Shown here: positions 21,400-33,285 of the stretch, piece after piece | How positions within the stretch are numbered: position 1 is the first letter of the stretch | Layout: each line of letters begins with the position of its first letter | Origin: Adiantum capillus-veneris | Lineage: Eukaryota; Streptophyta; Polypodiopsida; Polypodiales; Pteridaceae | Reading direction: 5' to 3' | Length of the DNA stretch: 64,000 nt | NCBI GenBank assembly: GCA_014529385.2 | Contig: CM043968.1 | Location: 2,074,501 to 2,138,500 of the forward strand | Program-made: the position numbers and the translations under genes | Notes under the pieces: model-generated | The model's database searches: none | What the model saw: only the letters and a program-made list of their open reading frames with translations | Told to the model about the DNA's origin: nothing

Positions 21400-24010
21400 G
21401 CTATATTAAACTATCAAGATGCTAGAAAAATTATCTCTTAATTTTTTGAATAAGTATTGTAATCATTTAAGTATAATTACATTGTTTTAAGAGAAAAGTA
21501 AAAGGAGAAATAAGCAAATTATACTAAAAAGCTTTGAAATAATTTTTAGAGATAAAAAACATCTTAGGGAACCTATGATAATTATATTAACCCCAAATAA
21601 TTAGTTTAGCTAATTATCTTAGTAAAAAAACACTGTTTTAAAGAGAAAATTAAAGGAGGGAAATAGCAAATTACACTAAAGAGCTTTGAGAAGGAAACCC
21701 GTGATATTTAGCTTAGCCATAGATAATTAGTCTGGTTAATTATCGTAGTTGCAAAACACTATTTTTAAGAGAAAAATAAACGAAGAAATTAGCACATTAT
21801 ACTAAAAAGCTTTGAGATAATTTTTAGAGTTAAAACACATCTTAAAAAACTTATAAGAATTATTTTAATCACAAATAATTAGTTTAGCTAATTATCTTAG
21901 TAGAAACACACTATTTTTTAGGGTAAATTGAAAGGGAAAATGAGCAAATTAGATTAATTAGCTTTGAGATAATTTTTAGAGTTAAAATGCATCATTAAAG
22001 ACCTGTGATAATTCGCTTAACCATATAAAGTTGATTAACAATAGGTTGGTAACCTAACAGGACATAAAAGTGTCCTTTCAGGGTTTTGAAAAAAACCTCC
22101 AAAACCATAGTAGATCCACTCATTTTGTAACATCCTTTCATGAGGTTATAGTTCAAGGCCTACTACACATGGAAAAAATAAGAAACTTGTAAAATTTTTC
22201 ATCTTTTGGTCACACCAAGCCTCCAAAGTTGATGTACCAGTACATTTTCATCAAAACAATCATTTCTTACGTTTTGTTGCATAAAAATAAGATTAGGGAT
22301 TTTTGTAGGACTTGAGATAAATTCCCTAGTTAACTTCAATGGGTCCGTGATCAGAACATATGATTGCTTCTCACTCACTATTTTTTGTTTTGCCAAAAGA
22401 AATAGGTACAAAAAAGTTGAATTTTTACCATTCTGCAAACCTATCATCAAAGTTTCTATAGCCACGCTCAATACAAATAATATATGCATGTTTTCTTAGT
22501 TCCCTATTGTCCTTTAGGTTTGTAAGGATCCATGGAGCATGTCAAAAGAATAATACATCTCTTAGCAAGGGGAATCTTGGGGACAAAGATGAAGTGCTAA
22601 ATACAGCAAACATGAAAAAACTGGGTTCAACATTATGAGTTGTAGAATCCCATAGAAATTATTCAATATCTAGCCAAATTTGATCCTTATGACTAGATAT
22701 GGTTACTACCTACAAAATACATGTATTTGTCACAAGAAACTAACAATATTGAAAAAGCTATACTTGATATACTAGAATGTTTCGTTTTCTTCTATAATTG
22801 AAAAAATCAACCATTGTTGTCTACTATGCAAAATAGGGTATTAGGTGCCCCAAAACTCAAGGAATCTTAGCTTTATGTTACAATATGTGACATAGAAAAT
22901 CAAAACTACATTTGGATATCATGAAAGCCACCAAAAAAATCATAGAAGAGCTAAAATTGGCGAAAAAACAAGATTTGACAATTTTGGTAATTTGGTCATA
23001 ACTTACAACTTTAACATTTATTTCTCCCTAGAAGCATCAGGACATGTTGAGGACTACTAAAGAATTCTAGAGTGGTATAGTTGCAAAAAGTTGAAAAAAG
23101 CCAAAAACAGGACCCGTTTTTTCACACAATTTAGGTTGTGAAATGTTGTGCAAAGACAAGGTTAAAGATGGAATTGATATTCCAAAAAAATGTCGAGTTT
23201 TTTTCAGCTCATGAGACAACTTTCTAGACAGATAGCACCTCAAAAACCATTTTGAAACTCTTGAAATAATTCAAGGAAAATGGTCACTTAACAGGACATA
23301 AAAGTGTCCCGGGACATAAAAGTGTCCCATTACCAACCTAGTGTTAAACTAATTATCTTAGTTAAAAGATCCTATTTTTGAAGATAAGTTAAAGGGGAAA
23401 ATTAGTAAATCATATTATATGATTACATGCTATTTATTAGAGTTAGAATACATAATAAATAGGCCATGATAATTATGTCAAGGTTGAAAAATTAGTATAG
23501 CTATTTATTTGAGTCAAATTATACTAATTTTAGATAAAAAGTAAAGGGGAAAATTAGTAAATCATGTTAGATGATTACATGCTATTTTTCAGAGCTATAT
23601 TACATCATGACAAAGCCGTGATAATTATGTCAAGGTTAGAAACTTAGTATAAATATTTATCTAAGTCAAATTATACTAATTCTAGCTAAAATTTAAAGGG
23701 GGAAAGTAGTAAATCATGTTATATGATTACATTCTATTTATCCGAACTAGATTTAATGATAAAGAGGCCATGATAATTATGTAAAGGTTAAAAAAGTAGT
23801 ATAGATATTTAATTGAGTCAAATTATACTAGTTTTAGATAAAAAGTAAAGGGAGAAATTAGTAAATCATGTTAAATGATTCCATGCTATTCTTCAGAGCT
23901 ATATTACATCATCAAAAAGACGTGATAATTATATCAAGGTTAGAAACTTAGCATAGATATTTATCTAAGTCAAATTATACTAATTTTAGTGGAAAATTAA
24001 AGATGGAAAT
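21400..24010 (+). repeat. AT-rich tandem modules inside the LTR (two arrays)
   Basis: Array 1 repeats a block with AATTAGTTTAGCTAATTATC, an A-rich tract and GAGATAATTTTTAGAG. Array 2 repeats AGTAAATCATGTTA.ATGATTACAT at about 23408, 23550, 23709 and 23861, each followed by GATAATTATGTCAAGGTTA. Both arrays are also present in the right LTR (about 29260-30650). They are separated here by the DNA element at 22039-23343. Confidence 0.8.
22039..23343. mobile_element. 1.3-kb TIR DNA element flanked by TTAA
   Basis: The element is present only in the left LTR. At the matching place the right LTR has a single TTAA (GATTAAACTA, about 29871). Here TTAA flanks the insertion at 22035-22038 and 23344-23347. 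The termini are inverted: CAATAGGTTGGTAA on the left and CACTAGGTTGGTAA on the right, with one mismatch in 14. Next to each end is the palindromic word GGACATAAAAGTGTCC, once at the left (about 22060) and twice at the right (about 23294 and 23312). The largest ORF (96 codons, minus, 22199-22489) is not recognised, so it seems non-autonomous. A strict TTAA duplication is known for piggyBac and Sola3 superfamilies; I cannot tell which, if either, applies. Confidence 0.85.
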
Positions 24011-24470
24011 TAGATAATTAAGTTTTTAGAAAATTATAATTGACCAAAAGTCCTATTTTTAGCAAAAGATTAATTAAAATAAATAGACTTTGTTGTCAAG
24101 TTTTTAGGAAAATTATAGTAATTATAAACCTATGATATAAAGTTGAGGAAATGAAATCTTTGAGGAAAAATAAATAGAATAAATATTAAGCTCAAAATAA
24201 GCAGATTCTAAGCGTAAAATTTGGTGAAAAATTTAAGAAAAGATATACAAAATCATAAGAAAATTAGGATAGCTTAGAAAAGCCTTAGGGAAGCTGTGGA
24301 AAATGTTATCATGCCCATATAGGAAAATAAAAAATTACTAGGTCAAGAATTTACCAATTAAGACTATAAATTTAACCTAGATTTGGGCAAAATTGGATAC
24401 AACGGTTAAGTCTATCTTTCAGATAATTTACCTAATAATTAGATGTCCTTTTTGTAAGGAATAAGAAGTT

Positions 24471-24620
24471 ATGGCACCTAAAAGGACCCGAGCCAATCTT
24501 ACCTCTGATTATGAGGGCAGAGTTCTAAAAAGAACTAGAGCATCACACGACGATGAAGTTGGGCCTACGGAGGAGAGTCTTTAGACGCCAGCGCAGCAGC
24601 AGATGGTCGATCAGTCCCAG
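24471..24620 (+). pseudogene. Damaged LTR-borne basic ORF (left copy)
   Basis: Homologue of 31149-31334. It starts M-A-P-K-R-T-R-A but has lost four codons, gained TAG at 24592-24594, and has a one-base deletion that turns the splice-donor-like GTAAGT into GTGGGT. Confidence 0.6.
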
Positions 24621-25758
24621 TGGGTTTTCCATTAGTCAATTAAGTCTTTAAATAGTTTAAGTTCTTCTATAAGTTAGCATTGCATACGTAAGGAGTGAGT
24701 AAGAATCAGAAAAGGAATAATTGACCAAAAACGGAAGGTAACTTCCAACGTGCATTTGTTTATAATGTAGGAAAGAATTGTTTGGGTTAAAACTGGTTGA
24801 ATTAGGAAAGATATGATTGATCATCCTTAAGACACCTTGTCTCAAGACACCTCTAACTCCTTGGTATAAATTGATGATAATGATGGCTTTCCAGCCATGG
24901 ATAAGTCGGTTATCCCCATGAACGATGAGTTTCTACTCCGTGTCATGTCTTGATGTTTCTACATAAGCTAGGATATCATTTTTATCCTAGAGGAGCTGAT
25001 CGGTTGTATGGGAAACTGGTTTGGTGTATGGGCACCCGGAACTTTGGGTGGGGGTTTATCTCCGGACCGTGAATAAGGAATGGGTGCCATTTTTTCACCC
25101 GTAGGTGTTCTTGAGACAAGAAGAGTACTGGTCATGGGTATTATGGATAATGTTTTGATTGACAGTACTCTGTCTTAAGTTTAAAGATGTCTGTTTGTTA
25201 AAAGAATGCTTTTCAATACTATCTTTAATACTTAATTGAAGAAATTATTGTGACGGAACGTTAAAAAAAAACCATTATTTTAAATGTTAAAACAATGTGA
25301 TAGTAATTAGAATATAAATGAATCATGTGTGAGTGTGGGGTGATAAGTGGAGATTGACTAAGGTTGTCAATCATGGACGAGTGGACCTGATTAGAGGTAA
25401 CTATCCATCCCCGCGCACTAAAAACGTTTGGAAAACATCTTCACTTGTAAGAGGAGTCCACCAGCGGTTGTGCTCTCACATATGTTAGGGGGAAAAAAGC
25501 TTTGGTTGAGGATACCTTAGCCCAATTTGTGGAAGTTATAGGGCCAAAATAGTTTTTTGTACTTTTAATACGTTGTCCCATTTTCGCTGCGAGACATGAC
25601 TAGGTCTTCTTCTAAAGCTATATACCCAAGCCATTGTTAATGGTAAAGGTCTATTCCTTGGATTTTTCTTGTTTGGAGACTCTGATTTTCATCAGACCTA
25701 GAGACCTGTCAAGGATCCCATTCTGATCTTGGTATTGGCGGGCTAGGGATCTCACAAG

Positions 25759-25770
25759 TGGTATCAGAGC
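25759..25770 (+). other. Primer binding site, tRNA-iMet (perfect)
   Basis: TGGTATCAGAGC two bases after the LTR end, identical to the usual plant initiator tRNA-Met primer site. Confidence 0.95.
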
Positions 25771-25907
25771 GTGTGTTAATTAAAGTCTTAGACCTAAAGA
25801 AAAGTTTAAGGTATTAGGTTAAAATAAGTGAACTTTGACAAATTCAATTAAAGAGGTATTTAATTAAAAAGAGGGAGAGAAAGAAAGAGAGAGAATCATC
25901 TCCATCT

Positions 25908-26381
25908 TTGATGGAAGATTTTCATCTGGCCTACCGCAAACCCATGGATTTCAACATTAGGTTTATGAGAGCTTGCCTATCCCGACACTATTCAATGCAA
26001 AAAAGCGTGATGAAATGGCTAGATAAGATATTTTCTCCTTCCACTTGGAGGATCAACTGGTCAGGATCCGGTGGAATTTTCTTCGTTGATGCGGGAGAGT
26101 TATAAGGTTTAGAACTAAATGTGAAGAGACTCAAATGGGCTGAAGATCTTCAAGTGATTGAAGTATACTTTTTCATTGGAACGGAGAATCCAGAGGAAAC
26201 CCTTGTAATAGATGATGTCCAAGTATCACAAAATCAGTGGGTGTTTGATCAGGTGTCTAAGGTAATCTACCCAGGTAGAATTAGGTCCATAGGTGTAGGC
26301 CCTAGTTTTAATGGACCAAAAGATGTTGTATATTTTGATCCTATATCTGATCCACCCAAAGTCCACAAGATTCTAGTATAA
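25908..26381 (+). pseudogene. Unknown ORF between PBS and gag
   Basis: One frame of about 157 codons with a single TAA at 26103-26105; it starts at TTG 25908 or ATG 25911. I do not recognise a domain. The second half (I-E-V-Y-F-F-I-G-T-E.. to V-Y-F-D-P) has a mix of beta-prone and charged residues, like a folded protein rather than random sequence. Position and orientation resemble the extra ORF1 that some large plant gypsy elements carry before gag. It would lie inside the proposed gag intron, so only unspliced RNA could express it. Confidence 0.5.
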
Positions 26382-26576
26382 GATTTTTGTCACCCTTGTA
26401 CATAGTAGTACCTTCACGGATTGTATTAACTCTTGTACATACTATGGTTCTCAAGGGTATGCTATAAGAAGTTTTGTTTATGGCTTGGCAATTGTCTTCA
26501 TCTTGTGTGCAAATAAGTTAAAAGCATAAGTAAGAGAGATTTCATTTGGTACTAAATTCCACTAATTTAATCTCAG

Positions 26577-27446
26577 GGAAATACTTGTGTAAATAGCCTT
26601 TACACTGTTGCTCAAGATAAAAAATTACTACTAAAGCAAGTTCAACTCCCTACTTTCAAGGGAGAGGGACCCGATTTAGAGAGAGATGTCGAAGCATGGT
26701 TAGATGCTATGGACGACTATTTTAGAACTGCAGGAACTGCTCAGGAAAACCAAACAATATTGGGTATGTTCCGTCTCAACGGAGATGCCAAACTTTGGTG
26801 GAAGCAACACTGCAGAGATAATCCCACGAGTAGTCCATCTTGGGAGAAAATGAGGCAGGCAATCAAAGAACGCTATGTCCCTCTTGCACATCAGGCTATC
26901 AAGATGAACAAATTCTTTGGTCTACGCCAGCTAGGACTTTCATTAGAGGAGTACTACACCAAGTTTGTGTCTTTACGACACTATGCTCCTCAGATGACCA
27001 TGGAGCAACAAGTTTATCATTTACGTCAAGGCCTCAACAAACCCTTGAGTACACTTCTCAAATCCATGAGGCCTACATCAACACAGGATGCCCTTCTCAG
27101 GCCTAAGCCTCTTGCAGCCGGAGGAACCAACTCTACAAGGAGCTTTAATGGAATTAAAAACTTTAGGGCAAGAGCCAGAGTAACTTTCAACCAAGGATAT
27201 CAACAACGTGGAGTAGCTGCAGTAGTGAACTTGGAGCAGACCTTCCCAAACGTTAGGTGCTATGGACGCAATCAAATGGGGCAGTATAGAAATAACTGTC
27301 CAGAAGAGAAAAACCCTCAAACTATTGCTAGAGCCATTCCTCCAAATCAAGGAGATAATCTAAGAGGAGGTAGAAATGGAGGACGAGGTAGAGGAAGAGC
27401 AAGAGGAGCCAGATCTTATGCAATCATGGGAGAATCAACCTTATGA
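26577..27446 (+). pseudogene. gag of the giant-LTR element
   Basis: Open from a splice-acceptor-like CTCAG at 26576, past the ATG at 26709, to TGA at 27446. The retrotrans_gag domain is clear: L-P-T-F-K-G-E..A-W-L-D-A-M-D-D-Y-F, then K-L-W-W-K, L-S-L-E-E-Y-Y-T-K-F and L-R-Q-G-L-N. A zinc knuckle follows at about 27259-27300 with outer Cys residues at the right spacing (C-X12-C), but the inner Cys is Arg and the His is Gln. An Arg/Gly-rich tail ends the protein. No ATG precedes the conserved N-terminal part within this open block, which fits a start in an upstream exon. It is listed as a pseudogene because of the lost zinc ligands. Confidence 0.85.
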
Positions 27447-27449
27447 ATG

Positions 27450-28328
27450 AGGAAGATAAAAGAGCCACTCACTTAGCCACAGTTAGCAATCCTAGAGCTT
27501 TGTAAACCACTATAAATCAACAATGTAAAACTTTGAGCTACTTATATATTATAATGGTCTACATGATTTTCTTTTCCAAAATTACTTAAGGAATCTAAAG
27601 TTAAGTTAGTATTCAATCAAGAAATCAAGGGTTGATCTAGCAAATGAGATAGAGGTTCTCGATAGTATGAAAAGAATTTGAATCTTGAGATTGAGATAGT
27701 TATTAAGAAACCAACTCACATTCTTTGTGCACACGATAGCCTTCCTTGAAAAATGACCTAAATATGAAAGTATTAATGTACGAGACTAACAGGAAGCCAA
27801 AAAGAACTCTTGGTATGATACTTCTTAAAACCCTTTACATAATGTTGGTCAACCAGGTTAGAGCACAAAGAGGGTACCTCTGGTGCAATAGTGGAAGCTT
27901 GTGCCGAACGCAGATTGCTCAGAATGGCAAGAACACGCTAAGCGCGTTCAAATTGGCAAAAGCTGGAATACATGATACTTGTCGAATGTTAATTGCTCGA
28001 GCGTGTTCATGTTGACAAGGTGGATAAACGGATCTTTTATAGAATGGATTTAACCTCGTTTTTGAGATGATACAAATGGTTTGTAAAGGTTTTTAAGATG
28101 AGCTCAACACTGAGAATTTCTTGGGGAAAATTTGACTAGCAAGTAAACTCCAATCGGATTAAATCCTTGAAACTAGAAAGAATTCTTAGAGTAATAAGGA
28201 ACACTTGGTAAAGTGGAAAGATTTATTCCACCAAGGACGCCACTTGGAAAAATGAAACCTCTTTTTCTCAAAGACTTTCATAAGTTCGGTTGAGATGAGG
28301 ACTTCTCAAATTCTTAAATTGGGGTGAT
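27450..28328 (+). other. Interior 3' region lacking pol
   Basis: No protease, RT or integrase motif on either strand. An 89-codon ORF at 27746-28015 is not recognised. The last bases before the LTR (TTGGGGTGAT) are a weak purine tract. Confidence 0.7.
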
Positions 28329-31300
28329 TGTAAGGTCTCCACCTTTCTAGCTGCAAAGGAATGAACTCAAAGTTTTAAGCAAAAGCATTGGACTTACAAA
28401 CAGGTAAAGCACTATTTTCAAAGGCAATTAAAAATGGTATTTTTGGAATCTTAAGCACAGCAAACCCCGGGCTAGAAATTTTCAGATTTATATTCAGACA
28501 AAAACTGACCCTGCTAGTCCTTCCGAAAGATTCAATGTAAATTAAATCATTAAGAAAAATTGAATGGTTGCAGTAATCATTTAAGCATAGACTTTACTAA
28601 AGGCCTCCCATATATTTACCAATTAAGCAAAAATAGGTCAAAATATGACAGAATTGATATTTCAAAGTTGGCAGGTAATGGGAGGGGTCATCACTGACCT
28701 TCCAGGGACATAATTAGCAGTAGGGGGTGCCATCTTGAGCTGTAGGGCTGCTTGAGCTGCAAGAAACTGCCATTTTCAGCCTATGAGAGCTTATGAGTGC
28801 CCAGAAACCTGTAAATAAGACCCCTTGCTTCACTTTTTGAAGAGACTCGGAGTCCTGGCCATTTCTCTCTCACCTAGAGAGACCTCTACTTAGAAATCAC
28901 TAGAGAGAAAAACTCTAGCTGGTTAATCCACGGTAATTAGTATTAAACCTTTTTAATTAGCAGAATTATGCTGATTTACTTACATTTTCTTAATTAATCT
29001 AATTAATTAAGAAGATTAAACTTATTTACACTCTAATTTTATCTCCTAATTCTTAATTCTTTGTTGATTATTGAGATTAAGCTTAAGGATACTAATCTAA
29101 TTAATTATTATGTTATATTAAGGTTGAGATTAATCATTTTAGTCATAAATTAATGGTAATTATTGTAATTAAACTTAGATTGATATAAGATAATTATCAA
29201 GGCTGTATTAGACTACCAAGATACTAGAAAAATTATCTTTTAATTTTCTGAATAATATTTATAATTATCTAAGCAGAATTACACGGTTTTTAAGAAAAAA
29301 ATTAATGGAAAAATTAACAAATTATACTAAGAAGATTTGAAATAATTTTGAGAGGTAAAATACATCTTGGGAAACCTGTTATAATTATCTTAACCACAGA
29401 TCATTAGTTTAGCTAATTATCTTACTAGAAAAACACTATTTTTAAGAAAAAATCAAAGGGAGAAAATAGCAAGTTACACTAAAAAAGTTTGAGATAATTT
29501 TCAAAGGTAGAATACATCTTAGGAAACCCGTGTTATATAGATTAACCACAGATAATTAGTTCAGCTAATTATCATAGTAGCAAAACACTATTTTTAAGGA
29601 AAAAATAAACGAAGAAATTAGTAAATTATACTAAAAATCTTTGAGATAATTTTTAGAGTTAAAATACATCTTAAACACTCGTGATAATTATTTCAATCAC
29701 AAATAATTAGTTTAGCTAGTTATCTTAGTAGAAAAACACTGTTTTTTAGGGTAAACTGAAAGGAAAAATTAGCAAATTAGATTAATTAGCTTTGAGATAA
29801 TTTTTGGAGTTAAAATGCAACATTAAAGACCTGTGATAATTAGCTTAACCATATAAAGTTGATTAAACTATTAAAAGACCCTATTTTTGAAGATAAGTTA
29901 AAGGAGAAAATTAGTAAATCATGTTATATGATTACATGCTGTTTATCAGAGTTACAATACATAAAAAATAGGTTGTCATAATTATGTCAAGGTTAAAAAA
30001 TTAGTATAAGTATTTATTTGAGTCAAATTATACTAATTTTAGATAAAAATTAAAGGGGGAAATTAGTAAATGATTTTAGATGATTACATGCTATTGTTTA
30101 GAGCTATATTACATCATGAAAAATCCGTGATAATTATGTCAAGGTTAGAAACTTAGTATAAATATTTATCTAAGTCAAATTATACTTACTCTAGCTAAAA
30201 TTTAAAGGGAGAAATTAGTAAGTCATGTTATACGATTACATTCTATTTATCAGAGCTAGATTACACGATAAAGAAGCCATGATAATTATGTCAAGGTTAA
30301 AAAAGTAGTATAGATATTTAATTGAGTCAAATTATACTAATTTTAGATTAAAAATAAAGGGGCAAATTAGTAAATCATGTTAGATGATTACATTCTATTT
30401 CTCAGAGCTATATTACATCATGAAAAATTCATGATAATTATGTCAAGGTTAGAAACTTAGCATAGATATTTATCTAAGTCAAATTATACTAGTTCTAGTT
30501 AAAATTTAAAGAGAGAAATTAGTAAATCATGTTATATAATTACATTCTTTTTATCAAAGCTAGATTACATAATAAAGAGACCGTGATAATTATGTCAAGG
30601 TTAAGAAATTAGTATAGATATTTATCTAAGTCAAATTATAAAAATTTTTGCTAAAAATTAAAGATGGAAATTAGATAACTAAGTTGAAAAATTAAATAAT
30701 AATTATCAGAGGTCAAAAATATCCTCATCTATTACTTTTAGCAAAAGATTAATTAAAACAAATTTATTGCGGTCAAAAGTTTTTAGGAAAATTATAGTAA
30801 GGGTAAACCTATGATATAAAGTTGAGAAAATGAAATATTTGAGGAAAAAAAATAGAATAAATATTAAGCTCAAAATAAGCAGATTCCAAGCTTAAAATTT
30901 GATGTAAAAATTAAGAAAAGATATACAAAATTACAAGAAAATTAGGATAGCTTAGAAAACTCTTAGAGAAGCTCTAGAAAAAGTTATCATGCTTATATAG
31001 GAAAATAAAAAATTACTAGGTCTAGAATTTACCAGTTAAAACTATAAATTTAACGTAGATTTAGGTAAAATTGGACACAAAGATTAAGTCTAGCTTTTAG
31101 ATAATTTAGCTAATAATTAGACGTCCTTTTTATAAAAAATAAGAAGTTATGGCACCTAAAAGGACCCGAGCGAATCCTACCTCTGATGATGAGGGTAGAG
31201 TTCTAAAAAGAACTAGAGCGTCACACGACGATGAAGTTGGGCCTAGTAGTAGGTCTACGGAGGAGAGTCTTCAGGCGTTAGCACAACAGCAGATGGCCGA

Positions 31301-32451
31301 TCAGTCCCACGTAAGTTTCCCATTATTCAATTAAGTCTTTAAATAGTTTAAGTTCTTGTATAAGTGAGCATTGCATACGTAAGGAGTGAGTAAGAATCAG
31401 AAAAGGAATAATTGACAAAAAACGAAAGGTAACTTCCAACGTGCATTTGTTTATAGTGTAAGAAAGCATTGTTTGGGTTAAAACTGATTGAATTACGAAA
31501 GATATGATTGATCATCCTTAAGACAGCTTGTCTCAAGACACCTCCAAATCCTTGGTATAAATTGATAGTAATGATGGCTTTCCATCCACGGATAAGTCGG
31601 TTACCCCCATGAACGATGAGTTTCTATTCCGTGTCATGTCTTGATGTTTCTACATAAGTTAGGATACCGTTTTTATCCTAGGGGAGCCACCCGGTTGTAT
31701 GGGCAACTAGTTTGGTGTATGGGCACCCAGAACCTTGGGTGGGGGTTTATCCACTCCGCATCGTGAATAAGGAATGGGTGCCGTTTTTTCACCCTTAGGT
31801 GGTCTTGAGACAAGAAGAGTACTGATCATGGTTATTATGGACAATGTTTTGATTGACAGTACTCTGTCTTAAGTTTAAAGATGTCTGTTTGTTAAAAGAA
31901 TGCTTTCCAATACTATCTTTAATAATTGATTGAAGGAATTATTGTGACGAAACGTTAAAAGAAACCATTATTTTAAATGTTAAAACAATGTGATAGTAAT
32001 TAGAAAATAAATGAATCATGTGTGAGTGCGGGGTGGTAAGTGGGGATTGACTAAGGTTGTCAATCATGGAGGGGTGGACGTGATTACTCAGGTAACTATC
32101 CATCCCCGTGCACTAAAAAAGTTTGGAAAACATCTTCACTTGGAAGAGGAGTCCACCAGCGGTTGTGCCCTCACATATATTAGGGGGAAAAAAGCGCTGG
32201 TTGAGGATACCTTAGCCCAATTTGTGGAAGTTATAGGACAAAAATAGTTTTTTGGACTTTTAATACGTTGTCTCGTTTTTGCTGTGAGACAGGACTAGGT
32301 CTTCTTCTAAGGCTATAGAGCCAAGCCATTGCCAATGGTAAAGGTCTATTCCTTGGATTTTTCTTGTTTAGAGACTCTGATTTTTATCAGAACTAGAAAC
32401 CTGTCAAGGATCCCATTCCGATCTTGGTATTGGCGGGTTGGGGATCTCACA
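28329..32451 (+). repeat. Right (3') LTR, 4.1 kb
   Basis: Starts TGTAAGG and ends CTCACA, directly followed by the AAAGG target duplication. Lacks the TTAA element, so it preserves the original LTR layout. Confidence 0.93.
31149..31334 (+). CDS. Short basic ORF in the LTR, possible gag first exon
   Basis: ATG at 31149 opens a 61-codon frame whose first 54 codons look protein-like: M-A-P-K-R-T-R-A, a second K-R-T-R-A, acidic patches and a Gln-rich end. At 31311 the sequence reads GTAAGT, a consensus plant 5' splice site, in phase 0 after codon 54. The gag block in the interior starts, also in phase 0, after a pyrimidine-rich CTCAG at 26576. The simplest reading is that gag translation starts in LTR-derived leader and is joined by splicing. 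This copy lies in the 3' LTR, so it shows the ancestral layout rather than the functional position. Confidence 0.45.
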   Translation: MAPKRTRANPTSDDEGRVLKRTRASHDDEVGPSSRSTEESLQALAQQQMADQSHVSFPLFN

Positions 32452-32525
32452 AAAGGGGGGTCATATTCCCTAATATGAGTCATATATAAGGGTTTTATCA
32501 AAGTTGTCCACTCGCAGGTGGCGTC

Positions 32526-33285
32526 TCATTTTTTATATAGATTGAATCCCCCTGGGGCACTAGTAAGGCCAAAAGGCATCACCAAAAAATCATACAAACT
32601 GAAACTTGTCTGAAATGCTATCTGGTAGACATCTTTAATACCAACAACACCGGAGAGCAATAGGGTGAAGTACTCGCTTGGATAAGATCCTTTTCCATAA
32701 GGTCTTTTCACTTGGTTCATGATCTCTTCATTCTGGGCTCGGCTAAAACTATAAGGTGGCCGGTTTGGTGGTGTGCTTCTAGGAATCAGATCAATGGTGT
32801 GATCCTCAAGATGAGATGGAGGCAACTCGCCTGGCAGGCCCTCAGAGAAGCAGTCAGCATGTGTGCGGAGAGAATTTTGGCGTTCTTTATGAAGTTCAAA
32901 AATGTTTGTTCTATGTTCATCATCTAACTCTTTCAAGTAGATCGAGTAAACAAAGAGAGACTGGATTTCATTAATTTGGAAATGGCCAAAGCCGATACAA
33001 TAGGGATGGACTTGCCCTTCAGTTTTACATTAAGTACAATTTTTTGGCCCTTTTCGTTTGTCAAAGTTGCTTTCTTAGCCCGCCGATAGTTGACCACGGC
33101 GTTGTTCTTATGGTACCAAGGGACTCCTACGAGGACGTTGCAGCCTTCCAAAGGCATGATGTAGAAGTCCTCTACCCTAAATACAATGCTGGTGGTCCCA
33201 TCTTTTCGGGTGTAATCTCGAGCCGCGCCGCCAATTCAGGTGAAATGAAGTTGTCCTTGGTTCCTCCACAAGGTAGTTAGGTACG
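32526..33285 (-). pseudogene. Ty3/gypsy protease C-terminus and RT N-terminus fragment
   Basis: About 33230-33285 encodes N-F-I-S-P-E-L-A-A-R-L, the part following a gypsy protease active site. 32933-33157 continues with V-L-V-G-V-P-W-Y-H-K-N-N-A-V-V-N-Y and the K-A-T-L-T-N-E-K-G region. A frame change near 32935 leads to the RT start (D-H-T-I-D-L-I-P..P-P-N-R-P-P-Y-S) and then M-P-F-G-L-T-S-A-P. The RT stops before Y-x-D-D, about 75 bases from the giant-LTR element. With the integrase piece at 19496-19995 it is probably one host element split by that insertion. Confidence 0.8.

Larger units (their letters stand above)
20529..25756 (+). repeat. Left (5') LTR, 5.2 kb including a DNA-transposon insertion
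   Basis: Homologous over its length to 28329-32451; the extra length is mainly the insertion at 22039-23343. It includes a TATA-like site at 21008, two arrays of ~135-155-bp AT-rich modules (about 21400-22030 and 23345-24010), and a damaged copy of the short basic ORF at 24471-24620. Confidence 0.93.
20529..32451 (+). mobile_element. Giant-LTR Ty3/gypsy element encoding gag only (LARD-like)
   Basis: The ends are well defined. Two long direct repeats start TGTAAGGTCTCC (20529 and 28329) and end GGGATCTCACA (25756 and 32451), and a 5-bp target duplication AAAGG flanks the whole (20524-20528 and 32452-32456). A perfect tRNA-Met primer site follows the left LTR. The interior is only about 2.57 kb and encodes an unknown ORF and gag, but no protease, RT or integrase. 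This architecture matches large retrotransposon derivatives that depend on partner elements. By eye the first ~195 aligned LTR bases differ at about 14 positions, so the insertion is not recent. It sits in minus-strand gypsy sequence. Confidence 0.93.
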
